48,737 bases of DNA from Gemmatimonadota bacterium (lineage in GTDB: Bacteria; Gemmatimonadota; Gemmatimonadetes; Gemmatimonadales; GWC2-71-9): assembly GCA_022563595.1 (NCBI GenBank), contig JADFNB010000023.1:1-48737 (forward strand), read 5' to 3'. Under the pieces are notes generated by a model. The model saw nothing but the letters and a program-made list of their open reading frames with translations. It did no database searches and was not told the DNA's origin. Numbering within the stretch: the first letter of the stretch is position 1; the number at the start of each line of letters is the position of its first letter. Below, one piece after another: positions 36,422-44,302 of the stretch. Made by a program: the position numbers and the translations under genes.

Positions 36422-37972
36422 TCAATCCTCGGTCTCCAATACGTCTATTGTGAGACGCCCGACCAGCCTGATCAGTTCCATCTGGCTGGCCAACCCGCCG
36501 ATGGTGAAGCGCAGATGTGTTGCGTCGGCGGGGAACTGCCCGAAGGTTGGATCCACCGGTACCCAGCCGTCGAGGTAGACCTCCGGCCATGCGTGGTAGT
36601 AGAAACGCCCGTCCAGGTACACCAGTCCGGCGGCCGTGCGCGCCGGGAGCCCCACCGCTCGGGCCAGGGCCACGAACAGCACGGTGTGCTCGTTGCAATC
36701 GCCGCGCCGGGTCTCGAACACCGCTACGGCGCTTGGCACGCTGACGCTCACCTGTTTATCGAGGTTCTGGTAAACCCAGTCCAGCAGGCGGCGGGCGGCC
36801 CGCTCCGGCCGCCGCTCCCGCCCCACGATCTGTCGTGCCTGAGCGCGGATTCGCAGATCGGTGCTCTGAATCAATGGCTCGGAGCTGAGGGATTCCGGGA
36901 ACCGGCCCGCACGCGCCGGCACACGGTACTGGGCTACCAGGTCGTCCCCTGCCGGGCGCCGTACGGTGAGCGTGTCGGCGGAGAGCCGTTGGTGCGCGCC
37001 ATCGAGATCGAGCCCTGAGAGTTCCACGCCACCGAGGCGAACGCGCAGCACGTCCAGCCGAGAGCGATCGAGCGTCACGTCCGAGGCGATCGCGGTTTGC
37101 CGGATGACGTCACCCGACGGCGCGGTCCGTCCGGGTGCGGAGGCGTTCGCCGATTCCACATCGCGACGGAAGTTCTCGTAGGCGATCTCGAACGCGGACC
37201 GCTGCATCACGAAGCCAGCCGCAGAGGTGGCACGCACCACCTGGCCGAGATCGTCAATCCAGGTATGGAACGGCACTGCCGCGCCCTCCTGTCGGATCTG
37301 CCACGCCTGCACGGTGTCCCAGGCGACCGGGACGAAGCGCGCCGTCGCGGAGTCGAGAACGGCGCTGTCCGCCACGACGAAAGTCGACTCGGCCGCGATC
37401 GTCAGCGTGACGTCACGCTCCTGCATGAGCACCGGATCGAAGATGGCCAGCCGATAGGAGCGGCCGACCTCTAGTTCGCCACTGAAGGCGAGGTTCAGCG
37501 GCATCAGCGTCGCCAACACAATGGGATGCTCGAGCCGAACGGTGAGAGTCTGCAGGTCGCCATCGGTGTCGAGCTCGACGGTCAGTGCGGTATCCCCCAG
37601 CACGCGGCCCGACGCCGAGAAGCGCGAGCCGTCACTTCGGAGCCACGCCGTGAAGGACCGCAGGTGAAGCGAGCGGCTCAACACCGCTTCCGTGCGCACG
37701 CTGGTTCGATGGATCTCACCGAGCACCGGTAACTCCAGCACCATGAGATCCGTCACACGCAGGGTGTCGGCCAGGGTGTCTATCGTGCTGGACGCATACC
37801 CGATCTGTTCGTCACCGAGCGAAACGGCGAAGTACTTGGCACCGGGAGGGAGACTGAACGCGGCGTCGGCGAGCGGATTGGTATCGGGATGCCAGTAATG
37901 GCGGCGGAGGAGCCCGGCCACCGTTACCAGCCATATGATCAGGATCGTCGCCGCGACGGCGCGTCGGTTCAC
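36422..37972 (-). CDS. Transglutaminase-like domain protein
   Basis: The 516-residue protein has an N-terminal membrane or signal helix (AATILIIWLVTVAGLL), a long beta-rich region and a C-terminal transglutaminase-like domain. The triad is visible: Cys in ETRRGDCNEHTVLFVALARA, His in RFYYHAWPEVYL and Asp in GWVPVDPTFGQ. Bacterial members are mostly peptidases or amide-bond hydrolases of the envelope. Its start overlaps the macro-domain stop by four bases. Confidence 0.88.
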   Translation of the reverse strand: MNRRAVAATILIIWLVTVAGLLRRHYWHPDTNPLADAAFSLPPGAKYFAVSLGDEQIGYASSTIDTLADTLRVTDLMVLELPVLGEIHRTSVRTEAVLSRSLHLRSFTAWLRSDGSRFSASGRVLGDTALTVELDTDGDLQTLTVRLEHPIVLATLMPLNLAFSGELEVGRSYRLAIFDPVLMQERDVTLTIAAESTFVVADSAVLDSATARFVPVAWDTVQAWQIRQEGAAVPFHTWIDDLGQVVRATSAAGFVMQRSAFEIAYENFRRDVESANASAPGRTAPSGDVIRQTAIASDVTLDRSRLDVLRVRLGGVELSGLDLDGAHQRLSADTLTVRRPAGDDLVAQYRVPARAGRFPESLSSEPLIQSTDLRIRAQARQIVGRERRPERAARRLLDWVYQNLDKQVSVSVPSAVAVFETRRGDCNEHTVLFVALARAVGLPARTAAGLVYLDGRFYYHAWPEVYLDGWVPVDPTFGQFPADATHLRFTIGGLASQMELIRLVGRLTIDVLETED

Positions 37973-38472
37973 CGGGACATGCGCCCCACGTAGGATTCGA
38001 ACACTTGTTTGTCCTCCTCCGTCTCGACCACTAGCGTTACCTGTGTGGGGAAACGCGCCTGCCCGAGGGTCTCATCCAGAACCGCCATCATCACGGCCGC
38101 GGCGTCTTCGATGCTCAGATTCCCTGCGCCAGTTCCCAGCGGGGGGATGACCAAGTGTGCCAGCTGCCAGTCGGTGGCCCGCTGGATCGCGCTGGTGAGC
38201 GCCCGGCGCACGGTCGCCGTCGAGACCGGCTCGCCGGGACTACTAATGATAACATGGATCACGAATTCAGAAGGTAGGTCACCAGCGCCGGTCACTACCG
38301 CCGAGCCGGGTGCGAGTTCGTGCTGTACGTTGAGTTGCTTCCAGAACGGTTCGCCACCCACCTGCTCGAGACGGCGGAGGGCGGGTGTGGTCGGCTCGAG
38401 AGATGCGGTGGCGGGGCGAACGATCGCATCCGCAGCCACGAACGCGACGTCGTCCACCACTACACGGATCAC
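37969..38472 (-). CDS. Macro domain protein (predicted ADP-ribose binding)
   Basis: A 167-residue single macro domain. It has VVVDDVAFVAADAIVRPA where the ADP-ribose-binding Asn is usual, then LAPGSAVVTGAGDLPSEFVIH, LTSAIQRATDW and the phosphate loop IPPLGTGAGNLSIEDAA. Macro domains bind ADP-ribose or related nucleotides and can remove it from proteins. The adenine-contact Asn position (usually VNAAN) reads VRPATA, so catalytic activity is doubtful. It overlaps its neighbours by four bases on both sides. Confidence 0.8.
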   Translation of the reverse strand: MIRVVVDDVAFVAADAIVRPATASLEPTTPALRRLEQVGGEPFWKQLNVQHELAPGSAVVTGAGDLPSEFVIHVIISSPGEPVSTATVRRALTSAIQRATDWQLAHLVIPPLGTGAGNLSIEDAAAVMMAVLDETLGQARFPTQVTLVVETEEDKQVFESYVGRMSR

Positions 38473-39260
38473 GTGCCGGCCAACTCGCGGGATTGGCGGT
38501 ACATGTGTGCGGCTTCGTCCGGCCGGTTCAGTCGGTCGAAGACGATGCCCAGACCGCGCAGCGCTCGCGGATCACTGGGCTGCAACTCCGTCGAGCGCTG
38601 GTATGCCTGGAGCGCGCCGTCGAGGTCGTCGTCCTGATTCAACGCCTCGCCCAAGGCGCAGTACGCGGTCGCGCAGCTCGAATCGAGTTCGATCGCACGC
38701 CGCAGATGCGGTATCGCATCGCGCCAGAGCCCCTTGCGGGCGATCACGACACCCATGTGCAGGTGCGCTTCGACATTGGTCGGGTTTGCCTGTAGGACGC
38801 GGATCAGGTCGGATTCCGCATCGCGAAACCGCCCGAGCGCTACCAGTACACGGCTCCGCGCGATCAGCGTAGCCGCGTGCTCCGGCGTGTCCTCCAAACA
38901 GGTGCAGAGTTCCTCCAACGCGGCGTGATGGCGGCCCCTGCTCTCGAGTAGCTCGGCCAGTCGGTAGCGCGCGTCGAGGGCATCAGGGTGTGCCTCGAGC
39001 AGTTCGCAGTACATCCCTATCGCCCGGTTCAGGTTACCGTGACCTGCGGCGTCGTCGGCCGCCTTCATGATCCGTTCGGTGCTCAGCCGATCGTGAACGG
39101 GCGCCTGCCTGGCCGAATCGTCCACCAACTCGACCCCGAGCGAGCGCTGGACCTCGCCGGGCGCAGGCTCGGCCGGACTGTTCGCGGCCTGCTCGTAGGC
39201 GGCGCGCGCATAAACCTCGGCGCGGTGGCGGCGGCGGCGGTTTCGCCGTAATCGGCTCAT
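38469..39260 (-). CDS. Tetratricopeptide repeat protein
   Basis: The 263-residue protein starts with a strongly basic segment (MSRLRRNRRRRHRAEVYARA), then about five TPR units, for example ALDARYRLAELLESRGRHHA, AATLIARSRVLVALGRFRDA and ATAYCALGEALNQDDDLDGA. TPRs bind partner proteins; none can be named. No signal peptide or catalytic domain is visible. It overlaps cutA and the macro-domain gene by four bases each. Confidence 0.85.
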   Translation of the reverse strand: MSRLRRNRRRRHRAEVYARAAYEQAANSPAEPAPGEVQRSLGVELVDDSARQAPVHDRLSTERIMKAADDAAGHGNLNRAIGMYCELLEAHPDALDARYRLAELLESRGRHHAALEELCTCLEDTPEHAATLIARSRVLVALGRFRDAESDLIRVLQANPTNVEAHLHMGVVIARKGLWRDAIPHLRRAIELDSSCATAYCALGEALNQDDDLDGALQAYQRSTELQPSDPRALRGLGIVFDRLNRPDEAAHMYRQSRELAGT

Positions 39261-39607
39261 GTGGGATCCTCTTGTGAACGAGTTTCAACGGTGAGCCACT
39301 CGAGATACTGTGGCAGTCCGGCCACCACCGGAAGGGCCAGAAGCTCGGGGAGGTCATATGGGTGGTGCTCACTGACCGCCTGCTGGAGATCGTTCCACCG
39401 GTCGCGCTGTGTCTTCAGCAGCACCAGCGCCTCGGCCTCTTCTTGCACGCGGTTCTTCCACCGGTAAAGGGAAGTCACGTCTTCGATCACCGTGCCGCAT
39501 GCCACGATCCGGGCCTCCACCAGGCGGCGCACGAACGACCGTGCCTCGTCCGGATTTGCCAGCGTCGTCAGTACCACGATGGAGCCATTGTCATCGTGCT
39601 TGGGCAT
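39257..39607 (-). CDS. cutA: CutA family divalent-ion tolerance protein
   Basis: The 116-residue protein is a full-length CutA: VVLTTLANPDEARSFVRRLVEARIVAC, SLYRWKNRVQEEAEALVLLKT and HPYDLPELLALPVVAGLPQYLEWL. The family forms stable trimers and has been linked to metal tolerance, though its function remains debated. It is the first gene of the minus-strand operon and is divergent from uvrA. Confidence 0.93.
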   Translation of the reverse strand: MPKHDDNGSIVVLTTLANPDEARSFVRRLVEARIVACGTVIEDVTSLYRWKNRVQEEAEALVLLKTQRDRWNDLQQAVSEHHPYDLPELLALPVVAGLPQYLEWLTVETRSQEDPT

Positions 39608-39694
39608 GGCGTCGACTCGGAAATATAGGTGACGGGGGAGGCCAAACTACCGCTTCCCCGACAACCTGGCAAGGTGGCGGCGCGCGCGCGCCCG

Positions 39695-39724
39695 TTGACC
39701 GCCATGGCCGCGCGCCGCTAGGTT
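39695..39724 (+). promoter_or_regulatory. Candidate uvrA promoter
   Basis: TTGACC (39695-39700) and TAGGTT (39719-39724) are 18 bases apart, eight bases before the uvrA ATG. The start site would lie at or next to the ATG, giving a leaderless or nearly leaderless message. The spacer is very GC-rich. Confidence 0.4.
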
Positions 39725-39732
39725 CACCGGTC

Positions 39733-42606
39733 ATGCCGGAAGAGCAGTTGATCGTCCGCGGCGCGCGCGTGCACAATCTTCAAAACATCACCGTCGCTAT
39801 TCCGCGCAACGCCCTCACCGTCATCACCGGCCTGTCCGGGTCCGGCAAGTCGTCCCTCGCGTTCGACACCATTTATGCGGAAGGGCAGCGGCGCTACGTC
39901 GAATCCCTCTCGGCGTACGCCCGCCAGTTTCTCGGGCTCATGGAGAAGCCCGACGTCGACGCCATTGAAGGGCTCTCGCCCGCCATCTCCATCGAGCAGA
40001 AGACGACCGGGCACAATCCCCGCTCCACGGTGGGCACCGTCACCGAGATCTACGACTACCTGCGTCTGCTCTGGGCGCGTGTCGGGGTTCCGCACTGTCC
40101 CAACGACGGATCTGCGATCAGGCGCCAGAGCGCCACCCAGATCATCGACAGCATCCTCGGATGGCCTGAGGGGACGAAGATCGAGTTGATCGCGCCGCTC
40201 GTCCGAGGCCGGAAGGGCGAGTTCAGGGATCTCTTCGAGGGAGCGCGCCGACGGGGATTCGTACGTGTTCGCGTGGATGGGGACCTGTACGATCTGGCAG
40301 AGGCACCAAAGCTCAACCGTCGCGTCAACCACGACATCGGGCTCGTGGTGGATCGGCTGGTCGTGCGGGCGGCAGATCGGGGTCGGTTGCATGACTCCGT
40401 GGAGACGGCGCTGCGTGCGGCGGACGGGTTGGTCGAGGTGCTGCAGGCGGGGAAGTCGGTCATCTTCTCCGAACATTTTGCTTGCCCTGCGTGCGGATAC
40501 TCGCTTGCCGAGCTGGAGCCGCGCCAGTTCTCGTTCAATTCACCATTCGGCGCGTGCGGTGCGTGCGGCGGACTTGGCACACGGTGCGAGGTGAGCCCGG
40601 CCCTCGTGCTCGGCGACCCGCGGATTTCGATCCTCGAGGGCGTGGTCCTCCCTTGGGGCGAGCCCACCGGCTACGTGCGGAAGACGGTGCTCCCGACCCT
40701 GGCGGCCACTTTCGACTTCGATCCGGCTGCGCCCTGGGGCAGGCTGCCCAAACGGGTCCGGGCCATCCTCCTCGAGGGCTGTGACACGAAGATCAAGTTC
40801 TCGTACGGCGGCAAACGCTCCAAATCGGCCTACGAGACGACTTGGGAGGGTATCGTTCGCAACGTCGAGCGGCGCTACAACGAGACCAGTTCCGACGCGG
40901 TCCGCACTCAGCTCGAGGCGTACATGACCCAGATCCCGTGCGTGACCTGCGGCGGGCGTCGGCTCAAGGCCGAGAGTCTCAGCGTCCTCGTCGACGGCCG
41001 CAGTATCGGCGAGGTGGTCGATCTGGCCGTGGGCGAGGCGCTGGAGTTCTTCGATGGCCTGCCGGTCGGCGCGGAGGGTGGTATCGATGCGCAGATCGCC
41101 GGACCGATCCTACGGGAGGTAACCGATCGGCTCCGATTCCTCCGTGATGTCGGCCTCGACTACCTGACCCTCGGACGCGCGGCGGCGTCACTGTCTGGCG
41201 GCGAAGCACAGCGGATCAGGCTCGCGACCCAGATAGGCAGCCGCCTCGTCGGTGTACTCTATATCCTCGATGAACCCTCGATCGGGCTCCATCCGAGGGA
41301 TACCGGCCGTCTGCTGGATACGCTTCGGGGACTTCGCGACCTGGGGAACACGGTCCTCGTCGTCGAACACGACGATGATACCATCCGCGCGGCGGATTAC
41401 GTGATCGATCTTGGGCCTCGCGCGGGCCGGTTCGGTGGTGAGGTCGTGGCCGCGGGAACCTTTGATGAGGTGATCCGGCATCCCACATCGCTCACGGCTC
41501 GGTACCTGCGCGGGGACCTCCGCATCCCGGTTCCGTCCGCCCGACGGCCCGTGGATCCGCAGCGTGCCCTGCGCGTCATCGGCGCCCGGCAGCACAACCT
41601 GCGGAACCTCACCGTCTGTTTCCCGCTGGGTACGTTCATCGCGGTGACGGGAGTCTCGGGCTCCGGCAAGTCGACGCTCGTGACCGACATCCTCTACCAC
41701 GGTCTGGCGCGGCACTTCTATCGGGCGAAGACTCTGCCGGGTGAGCACGACCGCATCGAGGGGCTCGACGAGATCGACAAGGTGCTCGCGATCGACCAAA
41801 GCCCCATCGGCCGTACCCCACGCTCCAATCCGGCGACGTACACCGGGCTGTTCACTCCGATCCGGGATCTCTTCGCCCAGCTCGCCGAGTCCAAGATCAG
41901 GGGGTACGCTCCCGGCCGGTTCTCGTTCAATGTGAAGGGCGGCCGCTGCGAGGCGTGTCACGGAGACGGCTTGGTGAAGATCGAGATGCACTTCCTCCCG
42001 GACGTATACGTCCCGTGTGAGGTATGCAAAGGGCGGCGCTACAACCGGGAAACCCTGGACGTGCGCTACAAGGGCCGATCGATCGCGGATGTGCTCGACA
42101 TGACGGTCGCCGACGCGCTGGAGTTCTTCGAGAGCCAGCCGCGTCTCCGCAGCCGCCTAGAGGTGCTGAACGACGTAGGCATGGGATACATCCATCTGGG
42201 CCAGAGCGCTACCACCCTCTCGGGCGGTGAAGCCCAGCGCGTCAAGCTCGCGACCGAGCTGTCCAAGCGAGACACGGGGCGCACACTCTACATCCTCGAC
42301 GAGCCGACTACCGGTCTCCATTTCGAGGACGTGCGGCTGCTGCTCGCCGTGCTGCATCGGCTGGTGGATCGTGGCAACACCGTAGTCGTGATCGAGCACA
42401 ATCTCCAGATCGTGAAGACCGCGGACTGGGTCGTCGATCTCGGTCCCGAGGGTGGCTCGGCGGGCGGGCGTGTCGTCGCGGAAGGGACACCCGAGCAAAT
42501 CGCCGCAGCGGACGTAGGGCATACGGGCAGGTTTCTGACTCGGCTCCTATCTGACTTGGCTCCTAGGGGATTAGCCGGTCGGTCTTTACAATCCACTCCG
42601 GATTGA
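39733..42606 (+). CDS. uvrA: Excinuclease ABC subunit A
   Basis: From the ATG at 39733 the protein has 957 residues, the normal length. UvrA dimers find bulky DNA lesions and load UvrB. Two ABC ATPase halves are visible: Walker A TGLSGSGKSSLAFDTIYAEG near residue 33 and TGVSGSGKSTLVTDILYHGL near 640; two signature motifs LSGGEAQRIRLATQIG and LSGGEAQRVKLATELS. Zinc modules include CPACGYSLAELEPRQFSFN with CGACGG, and CEACHGDG with CEVCKG. Longer in-frame sequence upstream overlaps cutA and was rejected. Confidence 0.96.
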   Translation: MPEEQLIVRGARVHNLQNITVAIPRNALTVITGLSGSGKSSLAFDTIYAEGQRRYVESLSAYARQFLGLMEKPDVDAIEGLSPAISIEQKTTGHNPRSTVGTVTEIYDYLRLLWARVGVPHCPNDGSAIRRQSATQIIDSILGWPEGTKIELIAPLVRGRKGEFRDLFEGARRRGFVRVRVDGDLYDLAEAPKLNRRVNHDIGLVVDRLVVRAADRGRLHDSVETALRAADGLVEVLQAGKSVIFSEHFACPACGYSLAELEPRQFSFNSPFGACGACGGLGTRCEVSPALVLGDPRISILEGVVLPWGEPTGYVRKTVLPTLAATFDFDPAAPWGRLPKRVRAILLEGCDTKIKFSYGGKRSKSAYETTWEGIVRNVERRYNETSSDAVRTQLEAYMTQIPCVTCGGRRLKAESLSVLVDGRSIGEVVDLAVGEALEFFDGLPVGAEGGIDAQIAGPILREVTDRLRFLRDVGLDYLTLGRAAASLSGGEAQRIRLATQIGSRLVGVLYILDEPSIGLHPRDTGRLLDTLRGLRDLGNTVLVVEHDDDTIRAADYVIDLGPRAGRFGGEVVAAGTFDEVIRHPTSLTARYLRGDLRIPVPSARRPVDPQRALRVIGARQHNLRNLTVCFPLGTFIAVTGVSGSGKSTLVTDILYHGLARHFYRAKTLPGEHDRIEGLDEIDKVLAIDQSPIGRTPRSNPATYTGLFTPIRDLFAQLAESKIRGYAPGRFSFNVKGGRCEACHGDGLVKIEMHFLPDVYVPCEVCKGRRYNRETLDVRYKGRSIADVLDMTVADALEFFESQPRLRSRLEVLNDVGMGYIHLGQSATTLSGGEAQRVKLATELSKRDTGRTLYILDEPTTGLHFEDVRLLLAVLHRLVDRGNTVVVIEHNLQIVKTADWVVDLGPEGGSAGGRVVAEGTPEQIAAADVGHTGRFLTRLLSDLAPRGLAGRSLQSTPD

Positions 42607-42730
42607 CACTTTTTGAAACGTCACCCGTAGGACCTATCGGTACTGAAGCGGGCTGGGGACGACGTGGGCGGGCCGATGCGGGGGGGTGCCGGTCCGGCGC
42701 GGACGTGGCGGGACTCCGGAAGCGCGTTGA

Positions 42731-42925
42731 TTGCACCCGCGGGCGCTCGCGGATCGCATAGCCGGCCGCTCCGCCGCCGCCACCGACGAGCGGCCGAACG
42801 AGCAGGTGATCGCCGAGGTAGATGAGCTACGCCAGCGCGTGGCCGAGCTGGAAGAACGGCAGGACTTCACGGAACGGGTGCTCGCGCGGCAGCGGGAACA
42901 GTCACAGCTGGATTCAGGGGTGTAA
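42731..42925 (+). CDS. PspB-like coiled-coil protein, copy 1 (lacks the membrane helix)
   Basis: The 64-residue frame from TTG at 42731 has no membrane helix but keeps the array's coiled-coil signature: EVDELRQRVAELEERQDFTERVLARQRE. The opening RALADRIAGR resembles the juxtamembrane segment RAIASRIQGN of copy 4. A TGA precedes the TTG directly, so the N-terminal helix appears to have been lost. It is followed after two bases by copy 2. It is either a cytoplasmic variant or a truncated remnant. Confidence 0.5.
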   Translation: MHPRALADRIAGRSAAATDERPNEQVIAEVDELRQRVAELEERQDFTERVLARQREQSQLDSGV

Positions 42926-42927
42926 CG

Positions 42928-43200
42928 ATGGATCCTGGCGCGTTCGTGATGCTCATCCCACTGGCCGGGTTGGCCACCGGGGTGGTGTTCATGGTTGGCA
43001 TTTACAAGCTGGCAAGCCGATGGATGGATCGGAAACGTCTCCCCGAGGGCGATCTGGCCGACGAGGTCGATCGCCTGCGCGGTGAGGTGGATGCCCTGCG
43101 AGACGTCGCCCTGCGGGTCGACGAGCTGGAGGAGCGGCTCGACTTCGCCGAGCGCCTGCTGGCGCAACGGCAGCCGGACCGATTGCGGTCGGAGAGCTGA
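42928..43200 (+). CDS. PspB-like small membrane protein, copy 2
   Basis: A 90-residue protein with one N-terminal helix (FVMLIPLAGLATGVVFMVGIY), a basic stretch and a coiled coil ending LRVDELEERLDFAERLLAQRQ. The layout (helix, then leucine-heptad coil with an ERxxxLExxL-like end) resembles PspB, the 75-residue partner of PspC in the phage-shock response. GGGG lies before the ATG. Sequence identity to true PspB is unproven; the position upstream of pspA supports the comparison. Confidence 0.75.
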   Translation: MDPGAFVMLIPLAGLATGVVFMVGIYKLASRWMDRKRLPEGDLADEVDRLRGEVDALRDVALRVDELEERLDFAERLLAQRQPDRLRSES

Positions 43201-43203
43201 AGC

Positions 43204-43503
43204 ATGCCGTCGTGGATCTGGATACAGAACGTCGTCTTTCCGCTGATAGGGATGGGCATGGGCACGTTCGCCATGTACGCCATCTACCGAACGGTGAACC
43301 GCCACCTCGACCGCCGGCACGACCTGCGTATGGCGGAGGGCGGGGCGGGACCAGTGGCCGATGAGGTAGAGCGGCTCCACCAGCGCATGGAGGTGATCGA
43401 GGACCAGGTCTCCCGCGTCGCCGAGCTGGAGGAGCGGCTCGAGTTCGCAGAGCGTCTGCTGGCCCAGCAGAGCGACCGGCACGTCCTGCGAGGCGACAAC
43501 TAG
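43204..43503 (+). CDS. PspB-like small membrane protein, copy 3
   Basis: A 99-residue paralogue starting three bases after copy 2. An N-terminal helix (IQNVVFPLIGMGMGTFAMYAIY) is followed by a basic segment (RTVNRHLDRRHDLRM) and a coil with EVERLHQRMEVIEDQVSRVA and ELEERLEFAERLLAQQ. It shares the ELEERLxFAERLLAQ core with copy 2 almost exactly, which indicates recent tandem duplication. Confidence 0.75.
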   Translation: MPSWIWIQNVVFPLIGMGMGTFAMYAIYRTVNRHLDRRHDLRMAEGGAGPVADEVERLHQRMEVIEDQVSRVAELEERLEFAERLLAQQSDRHVLRGDN

Positions 43504-43588
43504 ATGGAGGCGATTTGGGCAGGGGATCGTGCGCCGTTGTCTGCGCAGCGTGAGGGACCGGCGGCGCTCGAGGGGGGCGAGTAGACCT

Positions 43589-43876
43589 ATGGAAGGCGTA
43601 CTTTTTATCGTGATCATCTTCGGCGGCATGACGATGTTCCTGTTGTCCATCTCACCGATCGGCCGGGCCATCGCCTCCCGCATTCAAGGGAACGCTGGTG
43701 ACCGGCTCACGGATGAGACCGTAGAGCGGATCGAGGCGACGCAGCAGGCGTTGCTGGACGAGATGGAAGGGTTCCGGCATGAGATGGTCGAGATGCAGGA
43801 GCGCCTCGATTTTGCCGAGCGGCTGCTGGCACGGCACCAGCAGGAGCTGCCGCCACCGGTGACGGACCAGTCGTGA
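43589..43876 (+). CDS. PspB-like small membrane protein, copy 4
   Basis: A 95-residue paralogue from the ATG at 43589: helix EGVLFIVIIFGGMTMFLLSI, then SPIGRAIASRIQGNAGDRL and a coil ending EMVEMQERLDFAERLLARHQQ. The 85 bases before it hold a short open frame (43504-43584) whose end LSAQREGPAALEGGE may be the tail of a further lost copy. GGGGGG lies 11 bases upstream. Confidence 0.75.
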   Translation: MEGVLFIVIIFGGMTMFLLSISPIGRAIASRIQGNAGDRLTDETVERIEATQQALLDEMEGFRHEMVEMQERLDFAERLLARHQQELPPPVTDQS

Positions 43877-43944
43877 CACGCCGTGAGGTGGTGGCGGAAA
43901 CGTCTGCGAAGGTTGATCTTGGTTGGAGAGAAGGACGTCGCTGA

Positions 43945-44295
43945 ATGGGGTTTTTCTTTTCGTTCACGTTGTTCCTCGCAGTGTACTGGTTCTTCCGGTC
44001 ACCGATCCCGGCGGCGATTGCCGGCTCGATACGGCGGGACGGGGCGGTGGCTGCCGATACCAACATGAGCAACGCGATCGGACTGTTGGGCGACGAAGTG
44101 CGCGGGCTCCGAGAAGATGTCACGGAACTCGCCGAGCGGATCGACGTCAGCGAGCGGGTGCGCCGACCTGCGACAACGAATTGCCCTGCCCGGCCCCTCG
44201 GTGCGGGAGTGGGGAATGCGCGGGGGGATATGATCGGGTTCTTCACAGCGAGCGGCGTGCTATCTCCGGGTTCGGCGCCGCGGCGGGAGGCGTAA
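43945..44295 (+). CDS. PspB-like small membrane protein, copy 5 (C-terminus frameshifted)
   Basis: The open frame has 116 residues: helix FFFSFTLFLAVYWFFRSPIP, a SIRRDGAV segment, then coil LLGDEVRGLREDVTELAERI and DVSERV. After V72 (44158-44160) the family pattern stops; the neighbouring frame continues it as ADLRQRIALPGP and ends at TGA 44231-44233. A small indel near 44158 therefore seems to have replaced the original tail with about 44 unrelated residues. AAGGA precedes the ATG. The stop is seven bases before pspA. Confidence 0.7.
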   Translation: MGFFFSFTLFLAVYWFFRSPIPAAIAGSIRRDGAVAADTNMSNAIGLLGDEVRGLREDVTELAERIDVSERVRRPATTNCPARPLGAGVGNARGDMIGFFTASGVLSPGSAPRREA

Positions 44296-44302
44296 CGGTA
44301 CC

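Noticed and set aside
35782-36453. 223-codon plus-strand frame opposite the ABC ATPase
   Set aside because: Antisense shadow of an ATPase with complete Walker and signature motifs.
39676-39692. GC dinucleotide tract before uvrA as a functional element
   Set aside because: Short CG-rich alternations are expected at this base composition and no other signal supports a role.
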